Source: Avena insularis
Taxonomy: Eukaryota; Streptophyta; Magnoliopsida; Poales; Poaceae
Direction of reading: 5' to 3'
DNA: 64,000 bases
Assembly (NCBI GenBank): GCA_023614405.1
Contig: CM042694.1
Location: forward strand, 87,651,285-87,715,284
The notes under the pieces are model-generated. The model worked only from the letters and a program-made list of their open reading frames with translations, searched no databases and had not been told where the DNA came from. Both the position numbers and the translations under genes were made by a program. Positions 32,619 to 44,779 of this stretch are shown here, one piece after another. Position 1 is the first letter of the stretch. Every line of letters starts with the position of its first letter.

Positions 32619-35115
32619 TTATGGATGCATCCAACTTGAGTCTCGGTCGTCTCCAGCTTCTACACCTGTGACTGCTCTGGCAAAATCGTCTTCTAAGTCG
32701 TATCGAACAGACGATCGAGATGCTTGATTTTGCTCCTGATTTTCATGGAATGCGCGGTGGGTAGTAAAAACATCCTGTTTCGACCATCCAGCTCTCAATT
32801 TGGAGGACCAGATCATATGCAACAAGGTCATGCACGCCTTAGGTTAAGAGTTGCCTCTAGTCGTCCCGGTGACTCGGCATAAAGGACCGATTCAAGTGTC
32901 CGAGGGATCTGTACAACCTCGTGATATTTAAAAAATAATACCCTCATGCATGTCGATAGGCTCTTTGAAAAGTGAAAAGCAAAATAAAATATTGGCATGT
33001 TTGGGTCTTCAAATATGGAAAATCGATGATGCAATTTGGGTCATCGACATCTTGTACCGGCTTCTGAGATCATCTTTAATTATTAGGTCATTCATCACAC
33101 GATTGAGATGCTTTGCTTTAGATTTTTGCAAAATAGTTGCGGTCGAACCTTTTTGATCGCCCCAAGCCCAAACTTATTCACCCCAAGCCCAAGCTTGTTT
33201 TACTGTTAGGGCAGGTAACCTTCCTGCCTGGGGCGTGCATGCATGAACGTCCCATTGTCATGTCACTATGTCAATATCTCATGGGACTCGGCATGCTAAA
33301 GATGAGGTAGGAAGTGTCCCAAGGTCTCTGCGGAATCACAGTCGTGTATGGGATATGGTCAACGGTGATCCACCTGACGTACGTGACGAAGTCAAATTTT
33401 AGCATTAGTTTGCTAGATAGATACCTGTAGTATATATACATGCCGGCTTACTCAGCTCCCCGTGGACTAGGGCACTTGTAGTATCTTAACTCTGCACTTT
33501 TTGTTAATAATGCATCTACTTGTTGTTGGATATCTATTGCAGCTTTGTCACTTGCCCGTGCAGAAGTTCATCTATCTGCTAATATAACTAAGTTAAATTC
33601 ACCATGCCCATATTGGAGAAGTGCCAACGTACTCATTTTATTTAAGAGGCAACTGCATCCTCTCACTCATTTGTGCTCACTGGTGTAAGTACTCCGACCT
33701 TGTTTATTAACAAAAAATACTCGCTAGCTTCTGAACTGGTTCAAGCAAAACTTACACACGAAACGGTTGTCATCGGAAAGTCTAGTGGTCTTCTTAACGA
33801 CATTTCCACTGTCCGAAGCAAATCCTCCACGACATTCAACACATGATTGAGATGCCTAATTTTCGATCCTGTTGCAGTGTGGATCCTAAATGACTCTCCG
33901 TTTTTATCCTTTTACAGCTCCCTTTCAGGGTCCCACAAAAAACAAGACTTCAATTTGTCAATTCAAAGTTCGTTATCCGTGAATAAATTTGTGATAGACA
34001 CACGGCTGCTAGCCGGATCCATTTTGGTCTTTTTCTTTTACACACAACTGACAGCAACGTATGCATCATGGTCGGTGCTAGAGAAACTTGTTTGTTAATC
34101 AAAATGGTTAGAAGGAAAATTAAATCACATCCTAGATATATTTTTCTTTTCGATCATGTGATTTGAACTCGGACTATTGGAAGAGCTTATTTCCACAGAT
34201 TTATGTGCCTATATTGTAAACAACACATGCTAAAAGTTTGGGCAAACCATAGAGCTAGTGAGTTCGACCGCCTTCCGCTCCCTTGTCTGTCCCAGCTTCA
34301 CCGCTCTATCTCCCCATCTTTCCTATTGCCACCACCCTCCTTCTGTTATCATTGTCTTCTCTTCACTTTCTTTCTCCTTCCGCTTGGTCCACCGCATCTG
34401 TTAGCATTTTCCGTGTAATGTCTTACTGTAAATCGTAATCAGTACAAAAGAAATCATGTTTTGGAAATGAGAATGGTTAGTTAGGAATTAAAGACGACCA
34501 AACATGCGTTTTCTTATCATCAAACAATTGCAGCCATTCTAATTTTTTACGCAGTGGATATTCACGCTGGAGTTAGCGCCGACATTTATCAACGACAACC
34601 TCTTGAAAATCCGCATTAAGAAACTGAGGAACTGATAAGATCGTTTGACCATAGAATTAATGAAAATGGATGGTGATAGATATGGCGACTAGTTGAGAGG
34701 AATTCTCTATAGGTATGTATCGTGAATAGCACACGTGCACGAACCCCTCCCCCATCCCGATCTTCTCTGATCTTCATACTTACTCCCTCCGTTTCATAAT
34801 ATAAGATGTTTTACCTTTGTGAAGTAATATTATCTAGACTACTTTTAGTGTAGGTTCATAGAGATTTACTCCGAACCTCATATTAAAAAGAGTCTAGATA
34901 CATTTCTTTCACAAAGCTAAAGCATCTTATATTTTGACACGGAAGGAGTATATTATATAAAGATAAAATTAACATCCTGGCGACGTTTCTATTTATAATC
35001 TTCTGGGAATGGATACCACCGTTTTAATGGTCCACACCTTCTACCAGCTACTGAGATTATCTTTAGCTGTTATATCATTCATCACACCATGGGGATGCTC
35101 CGATCTTGATCTTCT
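32619..35115. repeat. Four diverged copies of a short module in low-gene DNA
   Basis: Near 32,708, 33,099, 33,841 and 35,085 similar stretches recur around ACACGATTGAGATGC followed by a T-rich (A)TTTTxGATC. The 33,047-33,125 and 35,025-35,110 copies align over ~75 bases (CTTCTGAGATCATCTTTA / CTACTGAGATTATCTTTA, TCATTCATCACAC). Read on the minus strand the first copy is open for 70 codons (SRSSVRYDLEDDFARAV); the others have stops. This suggests an old gene or element fragment multiplied and decayed. The DNA between holds a MITE and nothing else recognised. Confidence 0.4.
34783..34948. mobile_element. Stowaway MITE, ~166 bp
   Basis: Opens CTCCCTCCGTTTCATAATAT and closes with the complement ending ACACGGAAGGAG. 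TA duplications are at 34,781-34,782 and 34,949-34,950. Confidence 0.9.
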
Positions 35116-35214
35116 GGGGACAGTTGGACTGGCTCCTAGTTAAACTGATGATAAGCTAGATCTCGTAGCTCCTTTTCAAGGGGTTCACGTGAGATAACGA
35201 GAGAATAACAGAAG

Positions 35215-36467
35215 AAACTCTTCAGTTCGTCACTTCCACTCTATCGCCCGTCAGCAGCCGTGCATATTCTTCACGTTGTTCTACCAACTTTTGGTACAGT
35301 TCATCCACAAACATACATAGGCACATAGCTACAAAAAAATGTACATACTTGCATTGGAGATGGACATGTCTCAATCTCTTTAAATTTGATTAGTACATCT
35401 CCTGCGAATTTTCAACAGGGGAGAAGATATTCACGCAAGAATTAATCTATGTCGGCAGATTTTTCACGGCAGCTCCATGAAAAATCTTGTCTGAACAACC
35501 CATGCTAGAGATCTACGGTAATTAATCCATCTGGCGACCAAATAAAATGGACCGCGATGTATACAGCGACACACTAAAAAAAGATGGCCTACATCTAATT
35601 TAATTTCTCTGGCCGTCCGCATGAATTTTCTCTAGATTGAAAGAGATGTTTATCTAGCTATCAAGTTTTTTGGATTACTCATCTCTTGCTTAATCTATGG
35701 ATCGTCTTGGTAGTACATGCCACATTATTTGAAGCGAGACGTACATGCATATGTTCTAGAAGACTAGAAACTGACCCTTTACCCCTTTGGAGGGCTATAA
35801 ACGACAGTTGTGTATGTTTGATGGCTGTAAATTAGTTCAAGTTACGCGTCTCCGCTGTTACTTCGATCTCTCAGTAAATAAGTACAACTCTTTAGAAAAT
35901 GATGTCTCAATAGTTAAGGTTGGATTATTCATTTGGCCGTAATTAATTTGATCAGGTAACAATTATGAAAATATTAGGCAGCTGGAAATAATTTCCTGGA
36001 AAACTCTAACAGTTGTTTTGGATAATCCTATATATGCAAGGGACGTGATTGATGGTCCTCTGCAATTAATCCGCTGATGGAGTATGAAAACTACTGGTCG
36101 TGCGGAATGTTTTTTTGTATGTGAGTCCAATATGAGGCTGCAGATGACGACCTAACCTAATCTACACATGGGCCACGGTGTGTGACATGTTAAGGGTGTT
36201 TGTTAGCCCATTGATGTGGTTTACTCTAATAAATTGGTATATAGTCTACTCATTTGGTATAGTTTACTCACTAGATGATCTGGTCGCCTAGGTAAACTCG
36301 ACCAAGGATTTTGTTACTCAAGACTCAAGAGAAATTGTACGTGTATATCAGTATATGCGACGCATTCGGTAAGTATTTATTTTTACTCGTAGCAGAGTAA
36401 GCTAGCTAATTTGTATGGTGGTCTACGCAAAAAAAAAGTGTACCGTAACGATGAACCAAGCAGTATA
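35215..36467 (+). repeat. Direct duplication, copy A (1.25 kb)
   Basis: Nearly identical to 39,280-39,991 plus 42,661-43,200. Starts AACTCTTCAGTTCGTCACTT and ends GATGAACCAAGCAGTATA in both. No coding capacity and no TG/CA ends. Only scattered substitutions and small indels separate the copies. Confidence 0.85.
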
Positions 36468-36718
36468 CCTTTGCTACGATCTTAACCACTGGCCTCGCGT
36501 CACGTACAGGTAGCTGGGTCTCGATCTCAGATATAAGCCACTAACGGAAGAGTCGTGAGGAAGATGAGTACAGAGGGCAGATGTGATGGAGAGATAGAGA
36601 GTATTACAATTCTCATAAAAAACGTGTTCATCTCCTTACACGCTCAACTGTTTATAACTGTGGAGCTCTTCGCTTGGGCCGCTGCGCAGTTGGGCTGCGT
36701 TTTCCGGCCCATCGCCCT

Positions 36719-39279
36719 TCACGCACCTCTTAGCCGTCGCCTCCTGTGGCCCAGTACCGTAGCATTCCCCTCCCCTTGAGAGACTGCTTGCCCCCAAGCA
36801 GCTACTTCAGGGAATCGCCGACGTAGTTCTTGCTCCGACTCCCAAATACACAACGATGCTGGTAGTCCGGTCCATGCTACCAAGACTTGTTCAGTGTATC
36901 CCCACACGCGTCGTATGTGTTGATGACGCAATACTTGAGCAGGTTGAACCAGGAAGTTTTTATCAGTAATGAAATGAAAAGAGAGAGTAGAGTCATGGAC
37001 CTGATCCGGTGGAACGGCCTTCTTTAGCTGGGACACATAGAGTACAGGATGAATGTAGCTACCCCCTGGTAATTTCAGTTTGTATGCGACTCTGCCAATG
37101 CGAGCAAGAATTTCATATGGACAAAAATACTTGAAAGACAACTTGTGATTAGATCGCCAGGCCACTGGACATCTGAGCATAGGGCTGGAGTTTCATGTAT
37201 ACCATTTCCCCAACCTGGAATTTCCTCTCAGAACGATGTTTGTCCTCCTGTGATTTCATTCGTTGTTGAGCTCTTAGAAGGTGTTGCTGGAGGAGTACTG
37301 CAGTTTCCTAACGCTGCTGTAGGCAGACAAACAGCTTAGTAGGTGTTGCTGATTGCAGACTACTAATGCCCAGATGTCGAGGTTTGTATACATAAAGCAC
37401 CTCAAATGGTGTCTTGCCCAGAGCGGAGTGAAAGTTTGTGTTATACCAATATTCTGCCAGAGGTAACCACTGTGACCATTTATTTGGGGATGCAGGAACA
37501 ACACAACAAAGGTATGTCTCCAAGCATTGGTTTAGTTTCTTCGTTTGACCATTAGTCTGGGGATGGTGAGCTGAGACCATGTTCATCTCTATGTCTGTCG
37601 GGCAAAATAGTTCTTGCCAGAGCTTACTTGTGAACAGTGGATCTCTATCAGATATCACCATGGCTGGCAATCCATGCAGGCGATAGATTTTGTCAACATA
37701 CTTCTGAGCCACTGTGAGAGCCGTGAAGGGATGAGATAGAGGTATAAAATGGCCATACTTGGTGTATTTGTCAATAATTACCAAGATGCAATCAAAGGTA
37801 CCAGACTTGGGCAACCCATCCACGAAATCCATGTTGATGACACTCCAAGCTTTAGTTGGTATATTTAAAGGGTTCAGGAGTCCAGGCAGGCGCACGTGTT
37901 CAGCCTTAGCTTGCTGACAGATGGAACACCGTTGAACATAGGTTTTAATGTGTTCCTTCATTTTAGGCCATGCAAATAGTCCCTTGATGCGTTGATAAGT
38001 ACCAAAAAACCCCGAGTGGCCACCAATCCCACTGTCATGGAGAGATAGCATGATACATTTATGTGCTTCCACATTGTTACCCAGCTAGAGCCTATCTTTG
38101 TATCTAATGAGGCCCTAATGAAGAGCATACCCTTATTTATTGGGGCTGGTTAAACTCAGTTCTTGGAGCACGCTTTGACCTTATCATCTCTTGCATACCC
38201 TTCCATTATTGACTCCAACCAACGTGGCCTGCACAAGGATATTGCATACAACTCATTGTCAGCTGGTAGTCTTGATAAGGAATCAGTTGATGAGTTGTAC
38301 TTCCCTTTGCGATATACCAATTTGTACTGCAGGCCCATCAGTTTCACAAAAGCTTTTTTTGCTGCATTTGACTTGTCAGTTTCTGGTCATACAAGTGAAC
38401 TAGGCTTATGTGATCAGTCACAATGGTGAAGGGTGCCTGTTGGAGATATGATCTCCACTTCTCTACCGCCAACAAAATTGCTAAACATTCTTTTTTGTAT
38501 GTGGACATCATTTGTGCCACTAAGACCAAAGCCTTGCTGAGGTAAGCCACTGGGTGTCCTTCTTGCATAAGCATTGCCCCAACACCTCTCTTGCAAGCAT
38601 CAGTCTCCACTGTGAATGGCTGATGAAAATCAGGTAGAGCCAGGACAGGTGGTTCAAGCATAAGATGCTTGAGATGATCAATGGCCGTCTGGTGAGTCAA
38701 TGCCTAGTGGAAAGATGTGTCCTTCTTCGGCAGGTCAGACAGAGTTTGAATAATTACACTGTAGTTCTGTATGAACTTTTTGTAATACATGATGAGCCCC
38801 AACAAACCTCTGACTTGTTTGGCATTTGTTGGTGTAGGCCAATTCTGCACAGCCTGGATTTTACTAGGGTATGTTGACACTCCTTGGCTACTGATGATAT
38901 GACCCAAATACTCTAAACTCTGTTGAGCAAATGAGACAGTGATGTGCTTGATGGATAGCTGGTTGTGCTTCAGTATAAACAGGACTTGTTGTAGGTGATC
39001 AAGGTGGGAGGATAAATCTGGGCTATAGATGAGAATATCATCCATGAACATTAGCACACACTTCCTGATCAAATGGGAAAATAAGTTGTTCATAGATGAT
39101 TGAAAGGTTGCAGGTGCGTTTGTTAAGCCAAAGGGCATGACTCGGAACTCATACAGCCCTAGATGAGTTTTGAATGCCGTTTTGTGCTCATCCTCATGTA
39201 CAAGTCTGATCTGATGGTATCCTGCCCTGAGATCCAACTTGGTGAACCATTGAGAACCAGCTAGCTCATCCAGTGGCAC
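36719..39279 (-). pseudogene. Ty3/gypsy chromovirus pol fragment (RT to integrase/chromodomain)
   Basis: Minus-strand pieces in order: reverse transcriptase (39,279-38,704) with the active-site box FMDDILIYS and FGLTNAPATFQ; RNase H (38,700-38,156) with TVETDACKRGVGAML and a linker ending TDSLSRLP; integrase (38,072-37,308) with the HHCC finger (HSGF...CSICQQAK) and core motifs INMDFVDGLP and ISDRDPLF; and a C-terminal part (37,180-36,719) with HPVLYVSQLKK and a chromodomain-like WESEQELRRRFPE. The third catalytic residue, normally Glu 36 positions after the second Asp, is Lys (GQTKKLNQ). Gag, protease and the start of RT are missing, and stops separate the pieces. No LTR is recognised. It lies exactly between the two copies of the 1.25-kb duplication. 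Confidence 0.85.
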
Positions 39280-40804
39280 AAACTCTTCAGTTCGTCACTT
39301 CCACTCTATCGCCTGTCAGCAGCCTTGCATATTCTCCACGCTGTTCTACCAACTTTTGGTACAGTTTATCCACAAACATACATAAGTACAAAAAATGTAC
39401 GTACTTGCGTTGGAGATGGACATGTCCCAATCTCTTTAAATTTGATTACTACATCTCCTGCGAATTTTCAACAGGGGAGAAGATATTCACGCAAGAATTA
39501 ATCTATGTCGGCAGTTTTTTCACAGCAGCTCCATGAAAAATCTTGTCTGAACAACCCATGCTAGAGATCTACGGTAATTAATCCATCTGGCGACCAAATA
39601 AAATGTACCGCGATGTATACAGCGACACACTAAAAAAAGATGGTCTACATCTAATTTAATTTCTCTGGCTGTCCGCATGAATTTTCTCTAGATTGAAAGA
39701 GATGTTTATCTAGCTATCAAGTTTTTTGGATTACTCATCTCTTGCTTAATCTATGGATCGTCTTGGTAGTACATGCCACATTATTTGAAGCGAGACGTAC
39801 ATGCATATGTTCTAGAAGACTAGAAACTGACCCTTTACCCCTTTGGAGGGCTATAAACGACAGTTATGTATGTTTGATGGCTGTAAATTAGTTCAAGTTA
39901 CGCGTCTCCGCTGTTACTTCGATCTCTCAGTAAATAAGTACAACTCTTTAGAAAATGATGTCTCAGTAGTTAAGGTTGGATTATTCATTTGTCCTCCTCC
40001 TCTCGCCCCCGCGAGGCGACGGGAGGGGGAAACCCTAGCCGCCAGCTCCCTGGTTGGGCGTGGCGCTTCCGCTGGGCACCTCGGCTTGGTGGCTCTCCGG
40101 CATGGTGCGGCCACCGGTGTCCGGTGGTGGTGGCGCGTTGGAGCAGCGGCGGCGTGGCGCACGACACGGAGGTCCTTCTCCGGGCTGGAAACAACCCCCT
40201 CTCCTGCGCTGGCCCTTGGCTTCGCTGTGGGTGAGGCGAGGCGGTTGGCCGGCAAGAGCCGGGCTCCAATGTCGGTCGGAGCTGACGACGGCGGCGTTCT
40301 CGGACGTTGTTCCCTTGTTGAAGCCGTCGTTGTTGCGAATCCCGAGTCAAGCCTAAGGCTTTGGGGGAACTCTAGATCTAGCATTTTTCCGGATCGGGCG
40401 ATGGCGGCACATTGGTGTCGTTCACCCTCTTGAGGGCATCGTTTTGGAGCCCGAGATGCCTAGAGAGGATCAGCTGGTGGAGCGGTGTTCCATCTTCTGC
40501 GCCGATGGCGCCGGGTCTCGGCGGCGTGGTGTAGCGGGGTCTCGTCGGCGGACGTGACGATGGCCTCGCGCAGGGCGGGGGTTGCTGTCTGGCTCCGTGG
40601 TGGCGTCGGAGGCAGGACCGACAAAGTTTATGCGGATCTTATCCGTGAAGATTGTTCAGAGGCTCGATGGCGGCGACGGCTTCTGTGGCGTGCACACAGG
40701 GTGCTTGCTAAGAGTCCGCTAATCCGGATGTACGCTCTCGTGTCGCCTAGAGGGCGCCTCGGGGTATGCGATTGTTCCCGGTCCCTAGCTGGTGGAGTGT
40801 CTTC

Positions 40805-42295
40805 GTTGACAAGGAACAAATGGCTGTGGTTTTGCGGTATGTCGACAAGTTTGGAGCCATCAACGAAAGGCTTATTGGTGTTGTTCACGTAGAAGAGACG
40901 TCGGCTTCATGTCTCAAATCCAACATTGATTATCTGTTTAAAAAGTATGGGTTGAGCATAAAACAAGTTCGAGGCCAAGGTTATGATGGGGCAAGTAACA
41001 TGAGAGGTGAGTTCAATGGATTGAGAGCTCTTATTATGAGGGAGAATAGCTCAGCATATTATGTCCACTGCTTTTCTCACCAACTTCAATTAGTCATTGT
41101 GGCAGTAGCTAAAAAGAATGATGATATTAGTGACTTTTTTGACATGATATCTGTTCTTCTTAATGTTGGTGGAGCTTCTTATAAAAGAAAAGATATGATC
41201 GGAGAGAGTCAACAGGAGAGAGTGAAGAAAGCCATTGGTTGTGGTCAACTTACCACTGGAACAGGGTTGAATCAAGAGCAATCGCTTCAAAGAGCAGGCG
41301 ACACACGTTGGGGTTCTCACTATAAAACTCTTCTTAGCATTAAAAATTTGTTTCCAGATGTTATTGGAGTGCTCGACTATGTTGCAAGAGATGGCCCAAG
41401 TGATGCAAAGAAACGGCAAGCTCGTGGTCTCTTAAATTATGTCAATGATTTTGACTTTGTGTTTCATCTCTACTTCATGTTGCTCATATTAGGACATGCA
41501 AATGCTCTCTCTCAAGCTCTACAGAGGAAAGGTAAAGACATTTTGGAGGCTATGGTAGAAGTGAAGTTTACTAAGAAAAAATTTCAACAAATTAGAGATG
41601 ATGGATAGGAATCTCTAGTTGAGAGATCTTACTCATTTTGTGAAGAGCATGGAATTCCGAAGTTGGACATGGAAGAAGAGTATATAGACAGACATATGCC
41701 AAGGAAAAAGACAAACCGCACTAACTATGAGCATTACAGATATGATTGCTTAAACCTTGTTATTGATTTGCTGCTTGGAGAGTTCAATGACCGTTTTAAT
41801 GAGGTAAACTCAGATTTGCTTACTCACATGGCCGCATTCAGTCCTAAGGATTCCTTCCATGCTTTCAAAGATGAGAGCTTAGTCGATTTGGCTAAGTCTT
41901 ATCCAGATGATTTTGATTCCGTCCAACTGAAGGATCTTGCTCATGAGCTTCTATTTTACATTGATAACATGCGAGCAGATGAAAGATTTGTGGGGCGAAA
42001 AACTATTTCTGAACTTGCCAAGCTGATGGTCAGTACAAACAAACATCTAGCTTTTCCTTTGGTCTATCGGCTCCTCAAGTTGGTCTTAGTACTACCCGTT
42101 GCCACTGCATCAGTCGAGAGGTGCTTTTCGGCAATGAAAATAGTAAAGACTGTGCTACGTAATCGCATAGGTGATGATTTCATGAATGACTGCATCATTT
42201 GCTTCCTAGAGCAAAGACTTCTATATTCAATTCCAATTAAGGATATCATAGACCGCTTCTTGAAGATGAAAGATCGTAGAGGCCAAGAAAAATAA
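40805..42295 (+). pseudogene. hAT-superfamily transposase (DUF4371 / hAT dimerisation), 5'-truncated
   Basis: The frame enters at KEQMAVVLRYVDK and continues through the DUF4371 core (GQGYDGASNMRGEFNGL, YYVHCFSHQLQLVIVAVAKK, GDTRWGSHYKTLLSIKNLF). A TAG at 41,606-41,608 interrupts it, at a position where the family usually has Trp. The frame then continues to 42,295 through the C-terminal dimerisation domain (LPVATASVERCFSAMK, LRNRIGDDFMNDC). This is the TTF-type (ZMM-like) hAT transposase group of plants. The N-terminal zinc finger and the first catalytic region are absent. There are no introns. One nonsense change and the truncation make it non-functional. Confidence 0.85.
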
Positions 42296-42437
42296 AGGTA
42301 ACTATTGTTGTAAACGGTATTAATTTATTATGATACATTGACAATTATTATTTCTACTTATGCCAGATTTTATAATATGTATTATAGTTGTGAGCTGTGT
42401 ATTAGTGCTACTTGTATTTTGACACCGGCGACCTATA

Positions 42438-42455
42438 TTCCTGGTTCCGCCCCTG
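42438..42455 (+). repeat. hAT-type right terminus
   Basis: ATTCCTGGTTCCGCCCCTG, the complement of a CAGxGGCGGAxCCAGG-type inverted repeat, ends the hAT part ~160 bases after the transposase stop. The matching left terminus was not found. Confidence 0.6.
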
Positions 42456-43200
42456 GTTGTCTTTCCGGGCACAGAGCGGCCTCGTTGACACAATTTTACT
42501 CCATTGTAGAGTCTGTAAGTGGTGTGTGGTGGCTTCAGGTTCGATGATGTAAATGCTTTGTTGTTCCTATGTTGATCGATCTTTAATAAAATAATAAAGG
42601 GCGTATGCATCTTTTCGATGCAGAGGCCGGGGTTGCATCCTCCATTTCGAAAAAATATAAAATTAATTTGATCAGGTATTATTAAAATATTAGGCAGCTG
42701 GAAATAATTTCCTGGAAAACTCTAACAGTTGTTTTGGATAATCCTATATATGCAAGAGACGTGATTGATGGTCATCTGCCATTAAGCGGCTGATGGAGTA
42801 TGAAAACTACTTGTCGTGCGGAATGTTTTTTGTATGTTAGACCAATATTTGGGTGCAGATGACGACCTAACCTAATCTATACATGGGCCACGGTGTGTGT
42901 CATGTTAAGAGTTAACTCCTGTTAAGGGTGTTTGTAAGCCCATTGATGTGGTTTACTCTAATAAATTGGTATCTATAGTCTACTCATTTGGTATAGTTTA
43001 CTCACAAGATGATCTGGTCGCGTAGGTTAAATCGACCAAGGATTTGGTTACTCAAGACTCAAGAGAAAATGTACGCGTATATGCGTCACATTCGGTAAGT
43101 ATTTATTTTTGCTCGTAGTAGAGTAAGCTAGCTAACTTGTACGTACTGTGGTCTACGCAAAAAAAAAAAAAAGTACAATGACGATGAACCAAGCAGTATA

Positions 43201-44670
43201 TATCTTAAGCTAATTCAAGCCGAGGAAAGGAGGTGAGAGTGCCCCTATACTTACCTTCGTTATGTATGCCGAGAGAAATTCTGCTCATGCACGGTGAACT
43301 AAGTTCCTTCTCCACCTTATTAAACACAGAGATGGACACACTACATATTACTCTGGTAAGTATAAACCGCATGTCGTGGTCATGGTCTAATGGAAGTGTC
43401 CTCTGACGTTAAGACTCTAAGGCTTTGGCTAACCATCACATTAATCAAGTCATTGATTGACTAAGCTGACGTATGTAGCACTAATAATCTAGTCAAAATA
43501 ATGTTCTTAGTTAAGATGCCGAAGCAACATGCATGTACTAGAACATTTCGAGCACTTGCAGCTGGCAACTTTCAGCTAACAGTATAATTGATCTCCTATG
43601 GCCTTCACAGAATTGACTAATAGGTCTTTTATAGATTTTTTTTGAGTGAATATTCGTCGGTAGAACAAACCAGTGGAACTAATTTCCACTTCATGCCCAC
43701 ATGGTGATGCATGTTCCGGCCTTGTGTTATCTGACTGTACACACCCGATGGCATGGCAAGGACGTGAGTAAGAGATTCTTGCATGTGTATTTGTTTTCTG
43801 GTTTTCTTCAAGAGATTCCACGCAAGCAATAAGCCGATAATGGAGTATGTCATAGTACTCGCACAACACAACAAAATGATTAGGCTGTGACTGGACGAGA
43901 AGTGACGCTAAATGCGGTCGCTGAGTCATGGCCGATTCATGCAGCTGCTCGATCGTGCTGATTTAGAGATGTCGGCGTCTTGGAAAATAACAAGACACCG
44001 TGGCCGTACCATTTTTTGGCAAAAGGACATGCTTAGCTATTGGTGAGAGAGTGAGTGAGTGGATTTGAAATCATTATACTCAGATCTACGGTTTTGTCAT
44101 TTTTGTGTAGCTCGTAATAAAGGTTATTTGGAATTGATATTTTGCACGTTTTTGGTCTACATCACTGGCTACATCCCGATTTATTTTCCAAAAAAAATTG
44201 AAACTCAGTGATTTTCTACAGTATTTTTTTTAAAACAAATCACTAGTACTCATGTGTGCATCAAATCTGCACTCGTGCAATTGGAACATCTTGGTGTAGT
44301 TTTATAATATCGGATTGGTTTCTCCCGAGCGATTGCTGCATGATCAAAAATAATAAAGTCTTCGAAAAGCATTGGAGACACAGTGACACACCATGTACTG
44401 CCTTCACGATGAAGAACACATCAGTACTGGGATCTGGGACACACGCCACTTAATTGCTTACACTGAGTTTTTATTAGAAATTCATACCTTGGTTGGCCCA
44501 TGTCAGCGTCAGGTAGTTTCAGTTTGCTCCATGGCAACCGTGTTCGTAGTACAGTAACTTTGCCATGTGGCCTACACTTTCCATCCTGACAGAAAAAATG
44601 TCGTCTTCCACCTCGCAGCAGTCTGGCAGTAACGCACACACATGCGTAGCGGCTATTTGCCGCCTCGCTT
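43201..44670. other. Intergenic DNA without recognised features
   Basis: Short frames only. No terminal repeats, MITE ends or domains seen. Confidence 0.5.
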
Positions 44671-44779
44671 AGAGCATCTCTACCAGATCCCCAATCCGAC
44701 CCCCATCCGTATAATAACCGCCGATTTCTGGTTCGGAGGGCAAAAAAGCCACCGTTCAGATCTCGCATCGGACCCCCGT

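Larger units (their letters stand above)
39992..42660 (+). mobile_element. Non-LTR retroposon containing a hAT fragment
   Basis: A GC-rich 5' part (39,992-40,800) with wheat-repeat strings such as AAACCCTAGCCGCCAGCTCC, and a 3' part (~42,456-42,660) with GATGATGTAAATGCTTTG, AATAAAATAATAAAGGGCG, GATGCAGAGGCCGGGGTT and an A-rich tail. This is the typical 3' end of grass LINE-derived retroposons. It has no reverse transcriptase. Between the two parts lies a hAT transposase piece ending in a hAT-type terminus. A similar 3' tail occurs alone near 47.7 kb. Confidence 0.65.
39280..43200 (+). repeat. Direct duplication, copy B, split by a retroposon
   Basis: Copy B occupies 39,280-39,991 and resumes at 42,661-43,200. 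Relative to copy A, about six bases (GGCCGT region) are lost at the break, and no clear target duplication flanks the inserted DNA. Its left end abuts the truncated RT frame. Confidence 0.8.

Noticed and set aside
39843..40433. 196-codon plus-strand frame crossing the copy B/retroposon junction
   Set aside because: It spans an insertion junction and a GC-rich non-coding leader known from repeats; there is no domain.
35215..43200. Copies A and B as LTRs of the enclosed gypsy element
   Set aside because: No TG...CA ends, no target duplicate, no primer site or purine tract next to them, and the enclosed pol is cut off exactly at the copy B start.
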